Assembly (NCBI RefSeq): GCF_002893625.1
Contig: NZ_PKMZ01000002.1
Location: 496,001-560,000, forward strand
Length of the DNA: 64,000 nt
Reading direction: 5' to 3'
Source: Mangrovicella endophytica
Lineage (GTDB): Bacteria; Pseudomonadota; Alphaproteobacteria; Rhizobiales; Rhizobiaceae
In this document: positions 27,458 through 38,989 of the stretch, piece by piece
Position numbering within the stretch: the first letter of the stretch is position 1
How the letters are laid out: each line of letters starts with the position of its first letter
The notes under the pieces: generated by a model
Databases searched by the model: none
Told to the model about the DNA's origin: nothing
The model's input: the letters and a program-made list of their open reading frames with translations, nothing else
Position numbers and translations under genes: made by a program

Positions 27458-27608
27458 TGGATTTTGGAGGAGTGGCGACGGCCAAAGATCAGTCAAGTTG
27501 AGGAATTGGTGCGTCGCATCATGCATTTCATTTGACAGCGCTCGGGCGGCAGTGGGAATTTGCCCGCGTATTGGTCAAATGCTCGTTCATGCAGCTGGGA
27601 GGCACCTT

Positions 27609-28922
27609 ATGACCTTGAAGGCAATTCTGGCGGGAGCGGCGTCGCTTCTCGCCCTGTCCGCCGTCGCGAGGGCGGAGACGTTGACGATCGCGACCGTCAA
27701 CAACGGCGACATGGTTCGCATGCAGGGCCTGACGGAAGACTTCACCTCGAAGAATCCTGACATCCAGCTGGAATGGGTGACGCTAGAAGAGAACGTACTG
27801 CGCGAGCGCGTCACCACCGACATCGCAACCCAGGGCGGCCAGTACGACGTCCTGACCATCGGCAACTACGAAGTGCCGATCTGGGCCAAGCAGGGATGGC
27901 TCCTGCCGCTCGACAAGCTCGGCGACGACTACGACGCCGACGACCTTCTGCCCTCGATCCGCGGCGGCCTGACGGTGGACGGCAAGCTCTATGCCGCCCC
28001 GTTCTACGGCGAGTCGGCAATGATCATGTATCGCACCGACCTCTTCGAGAAGGCCGGGCTGAAGATGCCGGAATCACCGACCTGGGAGTTCATTGGCGAC
28101 GCGGCCCGCAAGATCACCGACCGCTCCGCCGACATCAACGGTATATGCCTGCGCGGCAAGGCTGGTTGGGGCGAGAACATGGCGTTCGTCACGGCGCTCG
28201 CCAACTCCTTCGGCGGCCGCTGGTTCGACGAGAAGTGGCAGCCGCAGTTCGACCAGCCGGAGTGGAAGGACGCCCTGCAGTTCTACGTCGACCTGATGAA
28301 GGATGCCGGCCCGGCCGGCGCGTCTTCCAACGGCTTCAACGAGAACCTGACGCTGTTCCAGCAGGGCAAGTGCGGCATGTGGATCGACGCCACGGTGGCG
28401 GCCTCGTTCGTCTCCGACCCGAAGAACTCCACGGTAGCCGACAAGGTCGGCTTCGCGATCTTCCCGACCAAGGAAGGCGTCGACAACCACGGCAACTGGC
28501 TGTGGTCGTGGAACCTCGCCGTTCCGGCAAGCTCGAAGAAGGCCGACGCCGCCCAGAAGTTCATCGGCTGGGCGACCTCAAAGGCCTACACCGACCTCGT
28601 CGCCTCGAAGGAGGGCTGGGCCAACGTGCCTCCGGGCACCCGCACCTCGCTCTACAACAACGACGAGTACAAGAAGGTCGCAGCTTTCGCCGAGCCGACG
28701 CTGAAGGCCATGCAGGCCGCCGACATCACCAAGCCGTCGGTGAAGCCGGTGCCGTATACGGGCGGCCAGTTTGTCGCGATCCCCGAGTTCCAGGCTCTCG
28801 GCACCACCGTCGGCCAGCTGTTCTCGGCCGTCGTCGCAGGCCAGTCGAGCGTCGATGACGCGCTCACCGCTGCCCAGTCGACCGCGACGCGCGAGATGAC
28901 CCGCGCCGGCTACATCAAGTAA
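27609..28922 (+). CDS. smoE: Polyol (sorbitol/mannitol-type) ABC transporter binding protein
   Basis: 437 residues. A signal peptide of about 22 residues precedes a family 1 extracellular solute-binding domain. The segments ETLTIATVNNGDMVRMQGLTEDF, GQYDVLTIGNYEVPIWAKQGWL and YAAPFYGESAMIMYRTDLFEKAG match sorbitol/mannitol binding proteins. GGGAGG lies six bases before the ATG at 27609. It heads an operon with two permeases, an ATPase and a pentulose kinase. The Smo name is by family resemblance; other pentitols are possible because the kinase is a pentulose kinase. Confidence 0.88.
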   Translation: MTLKAILAGAASLLALSAVARAETLTIATVNNGDMVRMQGLTEDFTSKNPDIQLEWVTLEENVLRERVTTDIATQGGQYDVLTIGNYEVPIWAKQGWLLPLDKLGDDYDADDLLPSIRGGLTVDGKLYAAPFYGESAMIMYRTDLFEKAGLKMPESPTWEFIGDAARKITDRSADINGICLRGKAGWGENMAFVTALANSFGGRWFDEKWQPQFDQPEWKDALQFYVDLMKDAGPAGASSNGFNENLTLFQQGKCGMWIDATVAASFVSDPKNSTVADKVGFAIFPTKEGVDNHGNWLWSWNLAVPASSKKADAAQKFIGWATSKAYTDLVASKEGWANVPPGTRTSLYNNDEYKKVAAFAEPTLKAMQAADITKPSVKPVPYTGGQFVAIPEFQALGTTVGQLFSAVVAGQSSVDDALTAAQSTATREMTRAGYIK

Positions 28923-29220
28923 GCCGCCGACCAGCCGGACCATCGAGGTCCGGCTAACCTCCGATGCCGCCGGCCGGCGTGTCCAAGCGTCGACCGGCTC
29001 CCATCTCAGATATCCAATCGAGTCTGCCGCTCGGCGGCGGTCGAGCATCCGCCTTCGGGACGGATGGCCTTTGGCAAAGCGTCCGGGAGCGGCGCTGTGC
29101 CGGAGGAGTGAACGGCACGCGCCGGATCGCCAGGGGCGAGACGCGATGCCATCGCCCTTCGCGGCCGTCACGGCGGCGCCGAAGCGGCGATAAACATTGC
29201 TCCGTAGGGAGGGGCGGATA
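28923..29220. other. Intercistronic region with mRNA hairpin
   Basis: This 298-base gap between the binding-protein and first permease genes has no credible reading frame. At 28933-28955 it holds a perfect nine-base stem AGCCGGACC / GGTCCGGCT with a five-base loop and no T tract. This is likely a stabilising or attenuating hairpin that raises binding-protein output. The remainder shows nothing I can name. Confidence 0.5.
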
Positions 29221-30093
29221 GTGGCAACTGAGAACACCAAGACCCTGGCGCGCGCGATGATGGCGCCCTCCGTCATCATGCTGCTGGTCTGGATGATCGT
29301 GCCGCTGGCGATGACGCTGTGGTTCTCGTTCCAGAACTACAATCTGCTGACGCCCGGCAACAACAGCTTCGCCGGCTTCTTCAACTACCAGTACTTCTAC
29401 ACCGACCCGGCCTTCTTCCAGTCGATCTGGAACACGCTGCTGCTCGTGGTCGGCGTATTGCTGATCACCGTGATCGGCGGCATTGGGCTGGCGCTCTTGC
29501 TGGACCAGCCGATCTACGGCCAAGGCGTCGCGCGCATCCTCGTGATCTCACCGTTCTTCGTCATGCCGCCGGTGGCCGCGCTGATCTGGAAGAACATGAT
29601 CATGCATCCGGGCTATGGCGTCTTCGCCGATATCGCGCGGTTCTTCGGCGTGCAGCCGGTGGACTGGTTCGCCCAGGCGCCGCTGTTCTCCATCATCGTC
29701 ATCGTGGCGTGGCAGTGGCTGCCCTTCGCGACGCTGATCCTCCTGACCGCGCTGCAGTCGCTCGACGGCGAGCAGAAGGAAGCGGCCGAGATGGATGGGG
29801 CAGGCTTCATTTCGCGATTCTGGTACCTGACGCTGCCGCATCTGGCGCGCGCCATCACCGTGGTGGTGCTGATCCAGACCATCTTCCTGCTCGGCATCTA
29901 TGCCGAGATCCTGGTGACCACGAATGGCGGGCCGGGCTTTGCCTCCACCAACCTGCCGTTCCTGATCTACAAGACCGCGCGTCTGTCCTTCGATGCAGGC
30001 GGAGCGGCGGCGGGCGGCGTCATTGCCGTGGTTCTCGCCAACATCGTCGCCTTCTTCCTGATGCGCGCCGTCGGCAAGAACCTCGACCGCTGA
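29221..30093 (+). CDS. smoF: Polyol ABC transporter permease
   Basis: 290 residues with six membrane helices, MalF-type inner-membrane subunit. The EAA loop is EQKEAAEMDGAGFISRFWYLTLPHLARAI, and ILVTTNGGPGFASTNLPFLIYKTA is typical of sugar permeases of this class. A GTG start at 29221 is preferred because GGAGG lies eight bases upstream; a TTG at 29197 would precede that site. Confidence 0.9.
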   Translation: MATENTKTLARAMMAPSVIMLLVWMIVPLAMTLWFSFQNYNLLTPGNNSFAGFFNYQYFYTDPAFFQSIWNTLLLVVGVLLITVIGGIGLALLLDQPIYGQGVARILVISPFFVMPPVAALIWKNMIMHPGYGVFADIARFFGVQPVDWFAQAPLFSIIVIVAWQWLPFATLILLTALQSLDGEQKEAAEMDGAGFISRFWYLTLPHLARAITVVVLIQTIFLLGIYAEILVTTNGGPGFASTNLPFLIYKTARLSFDAGGAAAGGVIAVVLANIVAFFLMRAVGKNLDR

Positions 30094-30122
30094 TCTGAGA
30101 CGAGAGAAGGGAGCACGCTTCC

Positions 30123-30947
30123 ATGGCCCGCGCAGTCTCCACGAAGACCAAGATCGGCTGGACGGTTGTCGTCTGGGCCGTGGCTCTCGTGATCTTCTTC
30201 CCGATCCTCTACACCATCATCACCAGCTTCAAGACTGAGCAGGAGGCGATCCAGGGCTTCAGCCTGATCCCCTCCGGCACCGTCGAGAACTATGTGACGG
30301 TGCAGACTCAGCGCGACTACTTCAAACCGTTCATGAACTCGGTGATCATCTCGGTCGGCTCGACGCTGCTCGGCGTTATCATCGCCGTGCCGGCGGCCTG
30401 GGCCATGGCCTTCTCGCCGACGCGGCGGACGAAGGACATCCTGATGTGGATGCTGTCGACCAAGATGATGCCGGCGGCGGCCGTGCTCGTGCCGATCTAC
30501 CTGATCTTCCTGCGCGCCGGCCTGCTGGACAGCCGCATCGGCGTCACGATCATGCTGATGCTGGTGAACCTGCCGATCATCGTCTGGATGCTCTACACCT
30601 ACTTCCGCGAGATCCCCGGCGAAATCCTGGAGGCCTCGCGCATGGACGGCGCCTCGCTCTGGAACGAGCTCGTCTATGTGCTGACGCCGATGGCCATTCC
30701 CGGCATCGCCTCGACGCTTCTCCTCAACATCATCCTCGCCTGGAACGAGGCGTTCTGGACGATCCAGCTGACCACCACCAACGCGGCGCCGCTGACGGCC
30801 TTCATCGCGACCTTCTCCAGCCCCCAGGGTCTGTTCTGGGCAAAGCTCTCCGCCGCCTCGACGCTGGCCATCGCCCCCATCCTGATCATGGGCTGGTTCT
30901 CGCAGAAGCAGCTCGTCCGCGGCCTCACCTTCGGTGCCGTGAAGTGA
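30123..30947 (+). CDS. smoG: Polyol ABC transporter permease
   Basis: 274 residues, MalG-type. Six helices, with the EAA loop [40 protein letters not shown] precedes the ATG at 30123. It pairs with the permease 29 bases upstream. Confidence 0.92.
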   Translation: MARAVSTKTKIGWTVVVWAVALVIFFPILYTIITSFKTEQEAIQGFSLIPSGTVENYVTVQTQRDYFKPFMNSVIISVGSTLLGVIIAVPAAWAMAFSPTRRTKDILMWMLSTKMMPAAAVLVPIYLIFLRAGLLDSRIGVTIMLMLVNLPIIVWMLYTYFREIPGEILEASRMDGASLWNELVYVLTPMAIPGIASTLLLNIILAWNEAFWTIQLTTTNAAPLTAFIATFSSPQGLFWAKLSAASTLAIAPILIMGWFSQKQLVRGLTFGAVK

Positions 30948-30993
30948 CGGCGGGCCGACATACAGCCTTCAGGGCGTCGAAAGGGCATCAGTC

Positions 30994-31995
<1,002 letters not shown>

Positions 31996-32071
31996 CGCCC
32001 ACGCCGAAGGCGAGGGACCCGCATCGCGGCCGCGGTTGCGGCCGGCCCCCAACCTGCTACACCCATGACAC

Positions 32072-32095
32072 GCCTCGCACCCACCGGTGCGGGGC
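32072..32095 (+). terminator. Terminator-like hairpin between smoK and the pentulose kinase
   Basis: A ten-base stem GCCTCGCACC / GGTGCGGGGC (one U-G pair) with a CACC loop, followed by CTTTCG. The short T run suggests partial termination, with some read-through into the kinase gene. Confidence 0.55.
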
Positions 32096-32119
32096 CTTTC
32101 GTCGTCGTGGGAGGAGTGC

Positions 32120-33772
32120 ATGGATCGCCTGTTCGTCGGGGTCGATGTCGGCACCGGCAGCGCCCGTGCCGGCGTGTTTGACGAGGCGGGGACACTCATC
32201 GCTTCGGCGCGCCGGCCGATCCGCATCTGGCACGCCGATGGCGGCATGGTGGAGCAGTCGTCCGACGACATCTGGGCGGCGGTGACCGCGAGCGTCCGCG
32301 AGGCTGTGGCGTCGGCCGGCGTGGAGGCGGGGCAGATTGCCGGGCTCGGCTTCGATGCGACCTGCTCGCTCGTCGTCGTCGATCCGGAGGGCCGCCCCTT
32401 GCCGGTCGGCCCATCGGAGGACCCTCAGCGCAACGTCATCGTCTGGATGGACCACCGTGCGCTCGACCAGACGGCGCGGATCAACGCCACGCAGCATCCG
32501 GTGCTGCGCTATGTCGGCGGCGCCCTGTCGCCGGAGATGGAGACGCCGAAGCTCCTGTGGCTGAAGGAGAAGCGGCCGAGCGTCTTCGCCGGGGCCGGAC
32601 ACTTCTTCGATCTCGCGGACTATCTGAGCTGGCGCGCGACCGGCAGCCTGCAGCGCTCCGTCTGCACGCTGACCTGCAAGTGGACTTATCTCGCTCATGA
32701 GGGGCGGTTCGACCCCGGCTACTTCCGCATGATCGGGCTCGGGGAGTTCGCCGACGAGGCCTTCGCCCGCATCGGGCCGGAGGTCGTTGCGATCGCAACG
32801 CCATTGGGCGAGGGCGTGTCTGCGGCGGCCGCGGCCGATCTCGGGCTCATCTGCGGCACCCCGGTCGGCGCATCGCTGATCGACGCGCATGCCGGCGGCG
32901 TCGGGACCCTCGGCGGGTCGCGACCGGGCGTGCAGAATGCGGTGGCGGCATCGGGCGCCGCCGGTGGCGAACTCGCCTTCATCATGGGCACGTCCTCCTG
33001 CGCCATGGCGCTGACGCGTGAGCCCGCCTTTGTGAATGGCGTCTGGGGCCCCTATTACGACTCGCTGCTGCCGGGGCAGTGGCTGCTGGAGGGCGGACAG
33101 TCGGCCTATGGGGCCGCGCTCGACGCGCTGGTGGCGCTGCACCCCGCCCGTGAGGCTGCGAAGCAGGCGGCCGACGAGGCGGGCCTGCCGCTCCTGGATT
33201 TTCTGGAGCGCCGTGCCGTCACGCTCGCCGGTGGCGTCGCAACAGCGGCGCGGCTGGCGGCCGCGCTCCATGTCGTGCCGGAATTTCTCGGCAACCGCTC
33301 GCCGGAGGCCGATCCGGAGGCGACGGCGGCCATCGCCGGGCTGACGCTGGATGCCGGCGTCGACAGCTTGGTCCGGCTGTTCGTGGCCGGGCTTTGCGGC
33401 CTCTGCTACGGCACCCGCCAGATCGTTGAGGCGAACCGCGCACGCGGGGTCTCCTTCGGCACCATCGTCGTCAGCGGCGGCGCGGCACGCAGCGCCCTGC
33501 TGCGGCGGATCCTTGCCGATGCGACGGGGCTGACGGTGGCCCTGCCGGCTACCCCGGAGCCAGTGCTGCTCGGCAGCGCCATGCTCGGCGCAGTGGCGTC
33601 CGGCACCTATCCGGACCTGCCGGCGGCGGCGGCATCGATGTGCCGGATCGCCGAGGAGATCAGCCCGGACAACGGGCCGCTCGCCCGCTTCCACGACGCC
33701 AAATATGCCGCCTTCCTCGCTCTGCAGACGGCGGAGCGCGAGGTGCGGCGGGCGATGGCGGCTGCCGACTGA
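32120..33772 (+). CDS. FGGY-family pentulose kinase (D-ribulokinase-like)
   Basis: 550 residues. The first ATP-binding block is MDRLFVGVDVGTGSARAGVFD and the substrate loop VIVWMDHRALDQTARIN. The nucleotide block near the C-terminus reads IVVSGGAARSALLRRILADATG. The spacing and length match the pentulose kinase branch that phosphorylates D-ribulose. The ATG at 32120 follows GGGAGGAG. Taken with the polyol importer, it suggests catabolism of a pentitol or similar sugar via a ketopentose 5-phosphate; the dehydrogenase expected to oxidise the polyol is not in the window. Confidence 0.88.
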   Translation: MDRLFVGVDVGTGSARAGVFDEAGTLIASARRPIRIWHADGGMVEQSSDDIWAAVTASVREAVASAGVEAGQIAGLGFDATCSLVVVDPEGRPLPVGPSEDPQRNVIVWMDHRALDQTARINATQHPVLRYVGGALSPEMETPKLLWLKEKRPSVFAGAGHFFDLADYLSWRATGSLQRSVCTLTCKWTYLAHEGRFDPGYFRMIGLGEFADEAFARIGPEVVAIATPLGEGVSAAAAADLGLICGTPVGASLIDAHAGGVGTLGGSRPGVQNAVAASGAAGGELAFIMGTSSCAMALTREPAFVNGVWGPYYDSLLPGQWLLEGGQSAYGAALDALVALHPAREAAKQAADEAGLPLLDFLERRAVTLAGGVATAARLAAALHVVPEFLGNRSPEADPEATAAIAGLTLDAGVDSLVRLFVAGLCGLCYGTRQIVEANRARGVSFGTIVVSGGAARSALLRRILADATGLTVALPATPEPVLLGSAMLGAVASGTYPDLPAAAASMCRIAEEISPDNGPLARFHDAKYAAFLALQTAEREVRRAMAAAD

Positions 33773-33883
33773 CGGTTCATCCGAGGGTTCTTCGAGGTAG
33801 CCGCGGCGCGGTATTCCGGTCGCCGCAGCTGGTCTCGTGGCATCGTCCAGTGATGAAGCCCGAGCGGGCTGGTGGGTCCGCCG

Positions 33884-34087
33884 TCAGCCTGCCCTGGTCT
33901 TGCGCCCCGGGCGCACCTTGTCGATGGCGCTGCGGATGATGTTCTTGCGCGCGCGCTTGGCCGTCTCGGGCGACAGCGTGCCCTTCAGCATCTCTTCGCT
34001 CAGCGCGTTCTTCTCGTCCGATGTCAGGTCGCGCCGCCGCATCGCTGTCGCCTCGCGCTCCCATTCCTTCAGCATATGTTCGGCCAT
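33884..34087 (-). CDS. Small basic helical protein of unknown function
   Basis: 67 residues, rich in Arg, Lys and Glu (MAEHMLKEWEREATAMRRRDLTSDEKNALSEEM, then RARKNIIRSAIDKVRPGRK). I do not recognise the family. It is accepted as a gene because GAGGAGA lies seven bases before the ATG at 34087 and codon use is normal. No signal peptide or membrane segment is present. Confidence 0.6.
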   Translation of the reverse strand: MAEHMLKEWEREATAMRRRDLTSDEKNALSEEMLKGTLSPETAKRARKNIIRSAIDKVRPGRKTRAG

Positions 34088-34252
34088 TGGCTCGTCTCCT
34101 CGTGTCGGTTCATCCGGCCGGTCCGGATCGTCGCCGACAAGATGGGGCGGTAAGCGCCGAGGTCACGCGTGGAGAGAGCGTCTAAAGCCGGGCCGGCGCA
34201 TGACCGCAGGGCCGGTACCGCGGCCATCGACCACACCTAAGCCAGGGCGAGA

Positions 34253-34978
34253 TCAGTCGTTCTGCTTGGTGGCAACCCAGATCGTATGGCGGGCCCCGCG
34301 GCCGGTGCGATTGGCGCGCACGCGCTGCTCATCCACGGCAAAGCGCGAGTCGCGCAGGCGCCGGGTGAAGCCCGCGTCGGGGCGGGACGACCAGACGGCG
34401 AGAACGCCGCCGGGTCGCAGCGCTGAACGTGCTTTCGCCAGGCCCGCGAGGCTGTAGAGCCGGTCGTTGCCGGGCTGAGTGATGCCATCGGGGCCATTGT
34501 CGACGTCGAGAAGAATGGCATCGAAGGCTCCAGCCTGCCGCGCGATCACGGCTGCCACATCGGTTTCCTCGACGCGGACGCGGATATCCGACAGGCAGCC
34601 GGCAAAAATCTCGGCCATCGGACCCTTCGCCCAACGCACGACCGCCGGCACCAGCTCTGCGACCACGATTTCGGCATCGGAGCCCAGCACCTCCAGCGCG
34701 GCCCGCAGGGTGAAGCCCATGCCAAGGCCGCCAATCAGCAGCCGCGGTTTCGGACGATCGCCGAGGGCCTCGCATGCCAGGGTGGCAAGGGCGCGCTCGG
34801 AGCCGCTCAGCCGGCTGTTCATGAGCTCGTTGGTGCCGAGCATGATCGAGAATTCGCCACCGCGACGCATCAGCTTCAGCTCGGCGCCGCCGGGGACGGA
34901 GGCCGTGTCGAGATGGACCCAAGGGATCACAGGCAGTGTCCTTCCGGATGTGAACGCTGCGGCCGGTGCCCGCGGCAT
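34253..34978 (-). CDS. Spermidine synthase-like SAM-binding protein
   Basis: 241 residues with a Rossmann SAM-methyltransferase fold. The glycine loop is PRLLIGGLGMGFTLRAALEVLG, the acidic residue ending strand 2 is IVVAELVPAVV, and the post-loop LLDVDNGPDGI corresponds to the polyamine aminopropyltransferase position. The N-terminal part ELMNSRLSGSERALATLACEAL resembles spermidine-synthase-like proteins without a polyamine pocket that I can confirm. The ATG at 34978 is used, since the longer frame to 35317 runs through the antisense of the HxlR gene. The substrate is unknown. Confidence 0.8.
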   Translation of the reverse strand: MPRAPAAAFTSGRTLPVIPWVHLDTASVPGGAELKLMRRGGEFSIMLGTNELMNSRLSGSERALATLACEALGDRPKPRLLIGGLGMGFTLRAALEVLGSDAEIVVAELVPAVVRWAKGPMAEIFAGCLSDIRVRVEETDVAAVIARQAGAFDAILLDVDNGPDGITQPGNDRLYSLAGLAKARSALRPGGVLAVWSSRPDAGFTRRLRDSRFAVDEQRVRANRTGRGARHTIWVATKQND

Positions 34979-35025
34979 GTGCGGCCGCTCTTTACCGCCG
35001 ACCGGCGTCGCCGTCACGGCAGAGG

Positions 35026-35385
35026 TCAGCTGCGGGAGTCGAACGCGCGCCGCGCCGCGTCCACTTCGGAGAGATTGGCCATCGTCCAGGCATAGAGCGC
35101 CTTGAAGGGCGGCAGCAGCGTGCGGCCGAGCGGCGTCATCTCGTATTCCACCGCAATCGGCGAGACCGGAATGACGCGGCGCGTGATCAGCCCGTTGCGT
35201 TCCAGCCGGCGCAGACACTGCGTCAGCGCCTTCTGCGTCACGCCCTCCAGGTGCCGCTTGATGCCGTTGAAGCGCATGGGCCCCGTGTCCAGCACGCTGA
35301 GCACCATCATCGACCACTTGTCGGCGATCTGATCGAACAGCAGGCGACTGGGACAGTTGACGTCGAATTGCTGGCAGACAGGCAT
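35026..35385 (-). CDS. HxlR-family transcriptional regulator
   Basis: 119 residues. The HxlR signature is complete: CPSRLLFDQIADKWSMMVLSVLDTGPMRFNGIKRHLEGVTQKALTQCLRRLERNGLITR. Two cysteines near the N-terminus (PVCQQFDVNCP) could sense electrophiles or thiol oxidation, as in other HxlR proteins. GAGGAA lies five bases before the ATG at 35385. It is divergent from an ene-reductase gene, an arrangement typical of redox-inducible old yellow enzymes. Confidence 0.9.
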   Translation of the reverse strand: MPVCQQFDVNCPSRLLFDQIADKWSMMVLSVLDTGPMRFNGIKRHLEGVTQKALTQCLRRLERNGLITRRVIPVSPIAVEYEMTPLGRTLLPPFKALYAWTMANLSEVDAARRAFDSRS

Positions 35386-35408
35386 TGGGTTTCCTCGGAG
35401 ATACTTAG

Positions 35409-35422
35409 GCGCTTGCAAGTGC
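35409..35422. promoter_or_regulatory. Palindromic element between hxlR and the ene-reductase, candidate operator
   Basis: GCGCTTGCAAGTGC is a near-perfect 14-base palindrome centred on CTTGCAAG in the 98-base divergent spacer, with a related TTGCAC eight bases on. The position suits autoregulated control by the HxlR protein. Confidence 0.4.
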
Positions 35423-35483
35423 GTTATTGCACCCTGGTAGCACATGTATACTTTCCGCGCCATTGCATGAGAAAGGCTTCCCT

Positions 35484-36599
<1,116 letters not shown>

Positions 36600-36755
36600 A
36601 CGTCCCAACACCCGGTCAGGACTGATCTCATGCATCCGTGGCGGGTGAGTGGAACTGCTCGCCACGGGGTTAATGGCAGGCTGCGCGAGCAGCCGAGGCT
36701 GCCGCTGCCACGTCTGATCAAGCTCGGCGGGCGGTGCGAGCCCTACATGCCTCGG

Positions 36756-38132
36756 TCAGCCCTGTTGTCGTGGCTGTGTGGCGGTGCCCCGCTCCACTGC
36801 CTGGTCTTCGGTGATCAAGCGCGCGCCGCGTTCGTAGGTGAGATAACGCCAGAGCCATTGCAGCGAGACCAGCATCCGGTGCTGGAAGCCGACAAGCAGA
36901 TAGACATGCACGAAAGCCCAGCCGAGCCAGGCCAGAGTACCGGAGATGGTGCGGCGGCCTTTCTCGAATACGGCGGCATGCCGCCCGACGATCGCGGCAT
37001 TGCCCCGGCTCGCATATCGGAATGGTGCGAGGGATGTACCGTCCTGCAGATGCAGGCCCAACTCGCGTCCGAGATGAAAGCCCTGCTGCTTGGCCACCTG
37101 GGCGAGCCCGGGCAGGGGGCTGCCGTCGGGGTCCTTGCAGTGAGCTGCGTCGCCTATGGCGAAGACGCCTGGCAATCCCGGCACCGCCAAGGTCGAGTCG
37201 ACCATGACGCGCCCGGACCGGTCGACTGCGGCGCCGAGGTCGCGGGCAAGCGGTGACGGCTTCACACCGGCGGCCCAGATGACCATCCCTGCCGGCAGGC
37301 TCTCTCCTGCGATGGTGATCGACGTTGCGGTGATGTCCTCGACCGCAGTGCGCAAGCGAACCGTGACGCCGAGCCGCTCCAACCGTGCCTTGGCATAGTC
37401 CGAGGCCGTCTCCGAGAATGCCGCCAAGAGGCGCGGCGCAGCCTCGATCAGCACGATCCGCGCCGCGGCGGGGCTGATGTTGCGGAAGTCGCGGGCCAGC
37501 GTATAGCGGCACAGCTCGGCGACCGACCCCGCAAGTTCAACGCCGGTCGGGCCGCCGCCGATGATGAAGATGCTCGTCAGGCGCTGCTGCTCGACTGGAT
37601 CCGTCTCGCGCTCGGCCTGCTCGAACGACAGCAGCAGCCGCGAGCGGATCGTCCGTGCGTCCTCGATCGTCTTGAGGCCCGGCGCCAGCGACGCCCATTC
37701 TGAGTGCCCGAAGTAGCTGAGCGATGCGCCACTGGCGAGAATGAGATAGTCGAAGCCGATCTCGGTGCCGCCGGACAGTGCGATGACCCGTCTCACCGGA
37801 TCGACGCGATCGACCTCGCCGAACAGAACCTGAATCGAAGGGTAGCGCCTCAGTATCTTTCTGATGGGCTCCGCCACATCGGGCGCCGACAGGGCCGCAG
37901 TCGCAACCTGGTAGAGGAGCGGCTGAAACAGGTGATGATTACGGCGGTCGATGACCGTCACGGCAATGCCGTCCCGCCCGAGCGCCTTGGCCGCTTCCAG
38001 CCCGCCGAAACCGGCTCCGATGATCACCACATGTGCGTGAGTACGCGGCGGCATCATACTCGCCGAGTCCGGCGTTGGCGCAGCGACAAGCTCCGGTAAC
38101 GCCTTGATCTGTGCAGCCGCGTTGCCCGACAT
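36756..38132 (-). CDS. Type II NADH dehydrogenase-like FAD oxidoreductase (NDH-2)
   Basis: 458 residues. The FAD motif VVIIGAGFGGLEAAKAL is at about residues 35-51, HHLFQPLLYQVATAAL is typical of NDH-2, the NAD motif IFIIGGGPTGVELAGSVAEL follows, and FAIGDAAHCKDPDGSPLPGLAQVAKQQG is the second FAD block. The C-terminal GWAFVHVYLLVGFQHRMLVSLQWLWRYL is the membrane-anchoring segment. It would pass electrons from NADH to quinone without proton pumping. It reads convergently against the ene-reductase. Confidence 0.92.
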   Translation of the reverse strand: MSGNAAAQIKALPELVAAPTPDSASMMPPRTHAHVVIIGAGFGGLEAAKALGRDGIAVTVIDRRNHHLFQPLLYQVATAALSAPDVAEPIRKILRRYPSIQVLFGEVDRVDPVRRVIALSGGTEIGFDYLILASGASLSYFGHSEWASLAPGLKTIEDARTIRSRLLLSFEQAERETDPVEQQRLTSIFIIGGGPTGVELAGSVAELCRYTLARDFRNISPAAARIVLIEAAPRLLAAFSETASDYAKARLERLGVTVRLRTAVEDITATSITIAGESLPAGMVIWAAGVKPSPLARDLGAAVDRSGRVMVDSTLAVPGLPGVFAIGDAAHCKDPDGSPLPGLAQVAKQQGFHLGRELGLHLQDGTSLAPFRYASRGNAAIVGRHAAVFEKGRRTISGTLAWLGWAFVHVYLLVGFQHRMLVSLQWLWRYLTYERGARLITEDQAVERGTATQPRQQG

Positions 38133-38310
38133 GTCTCAGCCCCCTCTTTCGCAAGAAGGTCGTGTCCGCTTCCGGGACGTCCTTCCGGCAGACGGAGCCT
38201 GTGCGCTCCGGCAGTCCGACCGTCCGCCGCCGGCGCTAACGCTTGGCGGTTTCGTTCGCTAGGGACAGGTCGAGGAAGCGCGATGTGATCGTAGGCATGT
38301 TGTCGTCGAG

Positions 38311-38775
38311 TCAGCGTGCCATTCCCCGTTCTTCCTCAAGGGATGTTTCAAGAAGGGCTCGTGCGCCGGAAAGGTCCGGATCGCGCACAGTCAGCGTGAT
38401 CAGGGAGCGGTAGGCTGCGATCTCGAAGTTCTCGAAAGCAAAGTCGGCAAAGGCGTTCTTCAGGACTTCGTCGGAGGCGGCTGTATGGCCAAGAGCCGCT
38501 ATGCTGCCTCCGATCGACATCACCGTGTCCTTGAATGTCGATGGATCCTCGCCGAGCTCGCCCAGGATCTGCTCCAGCCGGGCGATCTGTCCCTCGGTCT
38601 CGCCGACATGCCTCTCGAGACGCTCCGACAGCGCGGGATAGTTCTTCAGCCGCTCGATCTGGCGGTTCATGATCGAAAGAGCCTCGTTCTCCAGAGCGTG
38701 TGCATTCCGCACGGCTTCGACAAAAATCGATTTGACGCCGTCGTTCGGCATGGTCGGTGTTGCAAGCGCTGACAT
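38311..38775 (-). CDS. DUF892 (YciF-like) ferritin-fold protein
   Basis: 154 residues forming a four-helix bundle. VKSIFVEAVRNAHALENEALSIMNRQIERLKNYPALSERLERHVGETEGQIARLEQIL and FAFENFEIAAYRSLITL carry the repeated Glu/His ligands of the ferritin-like di-metal fold. GGAGA lies seven bases before the ATG at 38775. It is divergent from Mn catalase; such pairs belong to general and oxidative stress responses in alphaproteobacteria. Confidence 0.88.
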   Translation of the reverse strand: MSALATPTMPNDGVKSIFVEAVRNAHALENEALSIMNRQIERLKNYPALSERLERHVGETEGQIARLEQILGELGEDPSTFKDTVMSIGGSIAALGHTAASDEVLKNAFADFAFENFEIAAYRSLITLTVRDPDLSGARALLETSLEEERGMAR

Positions 38776-38874
38776 CAGACATTCTCCATGGCAATGCCAA
38801 CAGAGTTAGAGCGTTTCGGCGGGCCGTCCTGCGCGAATACTGTGAATTACAACGTCGGCTAAAGATAATTCTTC

Positions 38875-38890
38875 ACTAACAAAAGTTAGT
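38875..38890. promoter_or_regulatory. Inverted repeat in the divergent spacer before Mn catalase
   Basis: ACTAAC-AAAA-GTTAGT, a six-base-arm palindrome in the 214-base gap between the DUF892 and Mn catalase genes. It could be a regulator site; none is known. Confidence 0.3.
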
Positions 38891-38935
38891 CCGCAACGAT
38901 TGTGTTGCTGCCTAAGAAAGATATTGCGGCGGCGA

Positions 38936-38961
38936 GGAACGGGGCCGGACGGGAGGTGTTT
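38936..38961 (+). promoter_or_regulatory. Candidate EcfG-type (general stress) promoter of Mn catalase
   Basis: GGAAC at 38936-38940 is followed after 17 bases by GTTT at 38958-38961. This matches the alphaproteobacterial EcfG (sigma-EcfG/RpoE) consensus GGAAC-N16/17-GTT. It lies about 30 bases before the Mn catalase start, leaving room for a short leader with GAGGA. Confidence 0.55.
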
Positions 38962-38989
38962 GACCGTTTTCCACTGAGGATCAAAAGAC

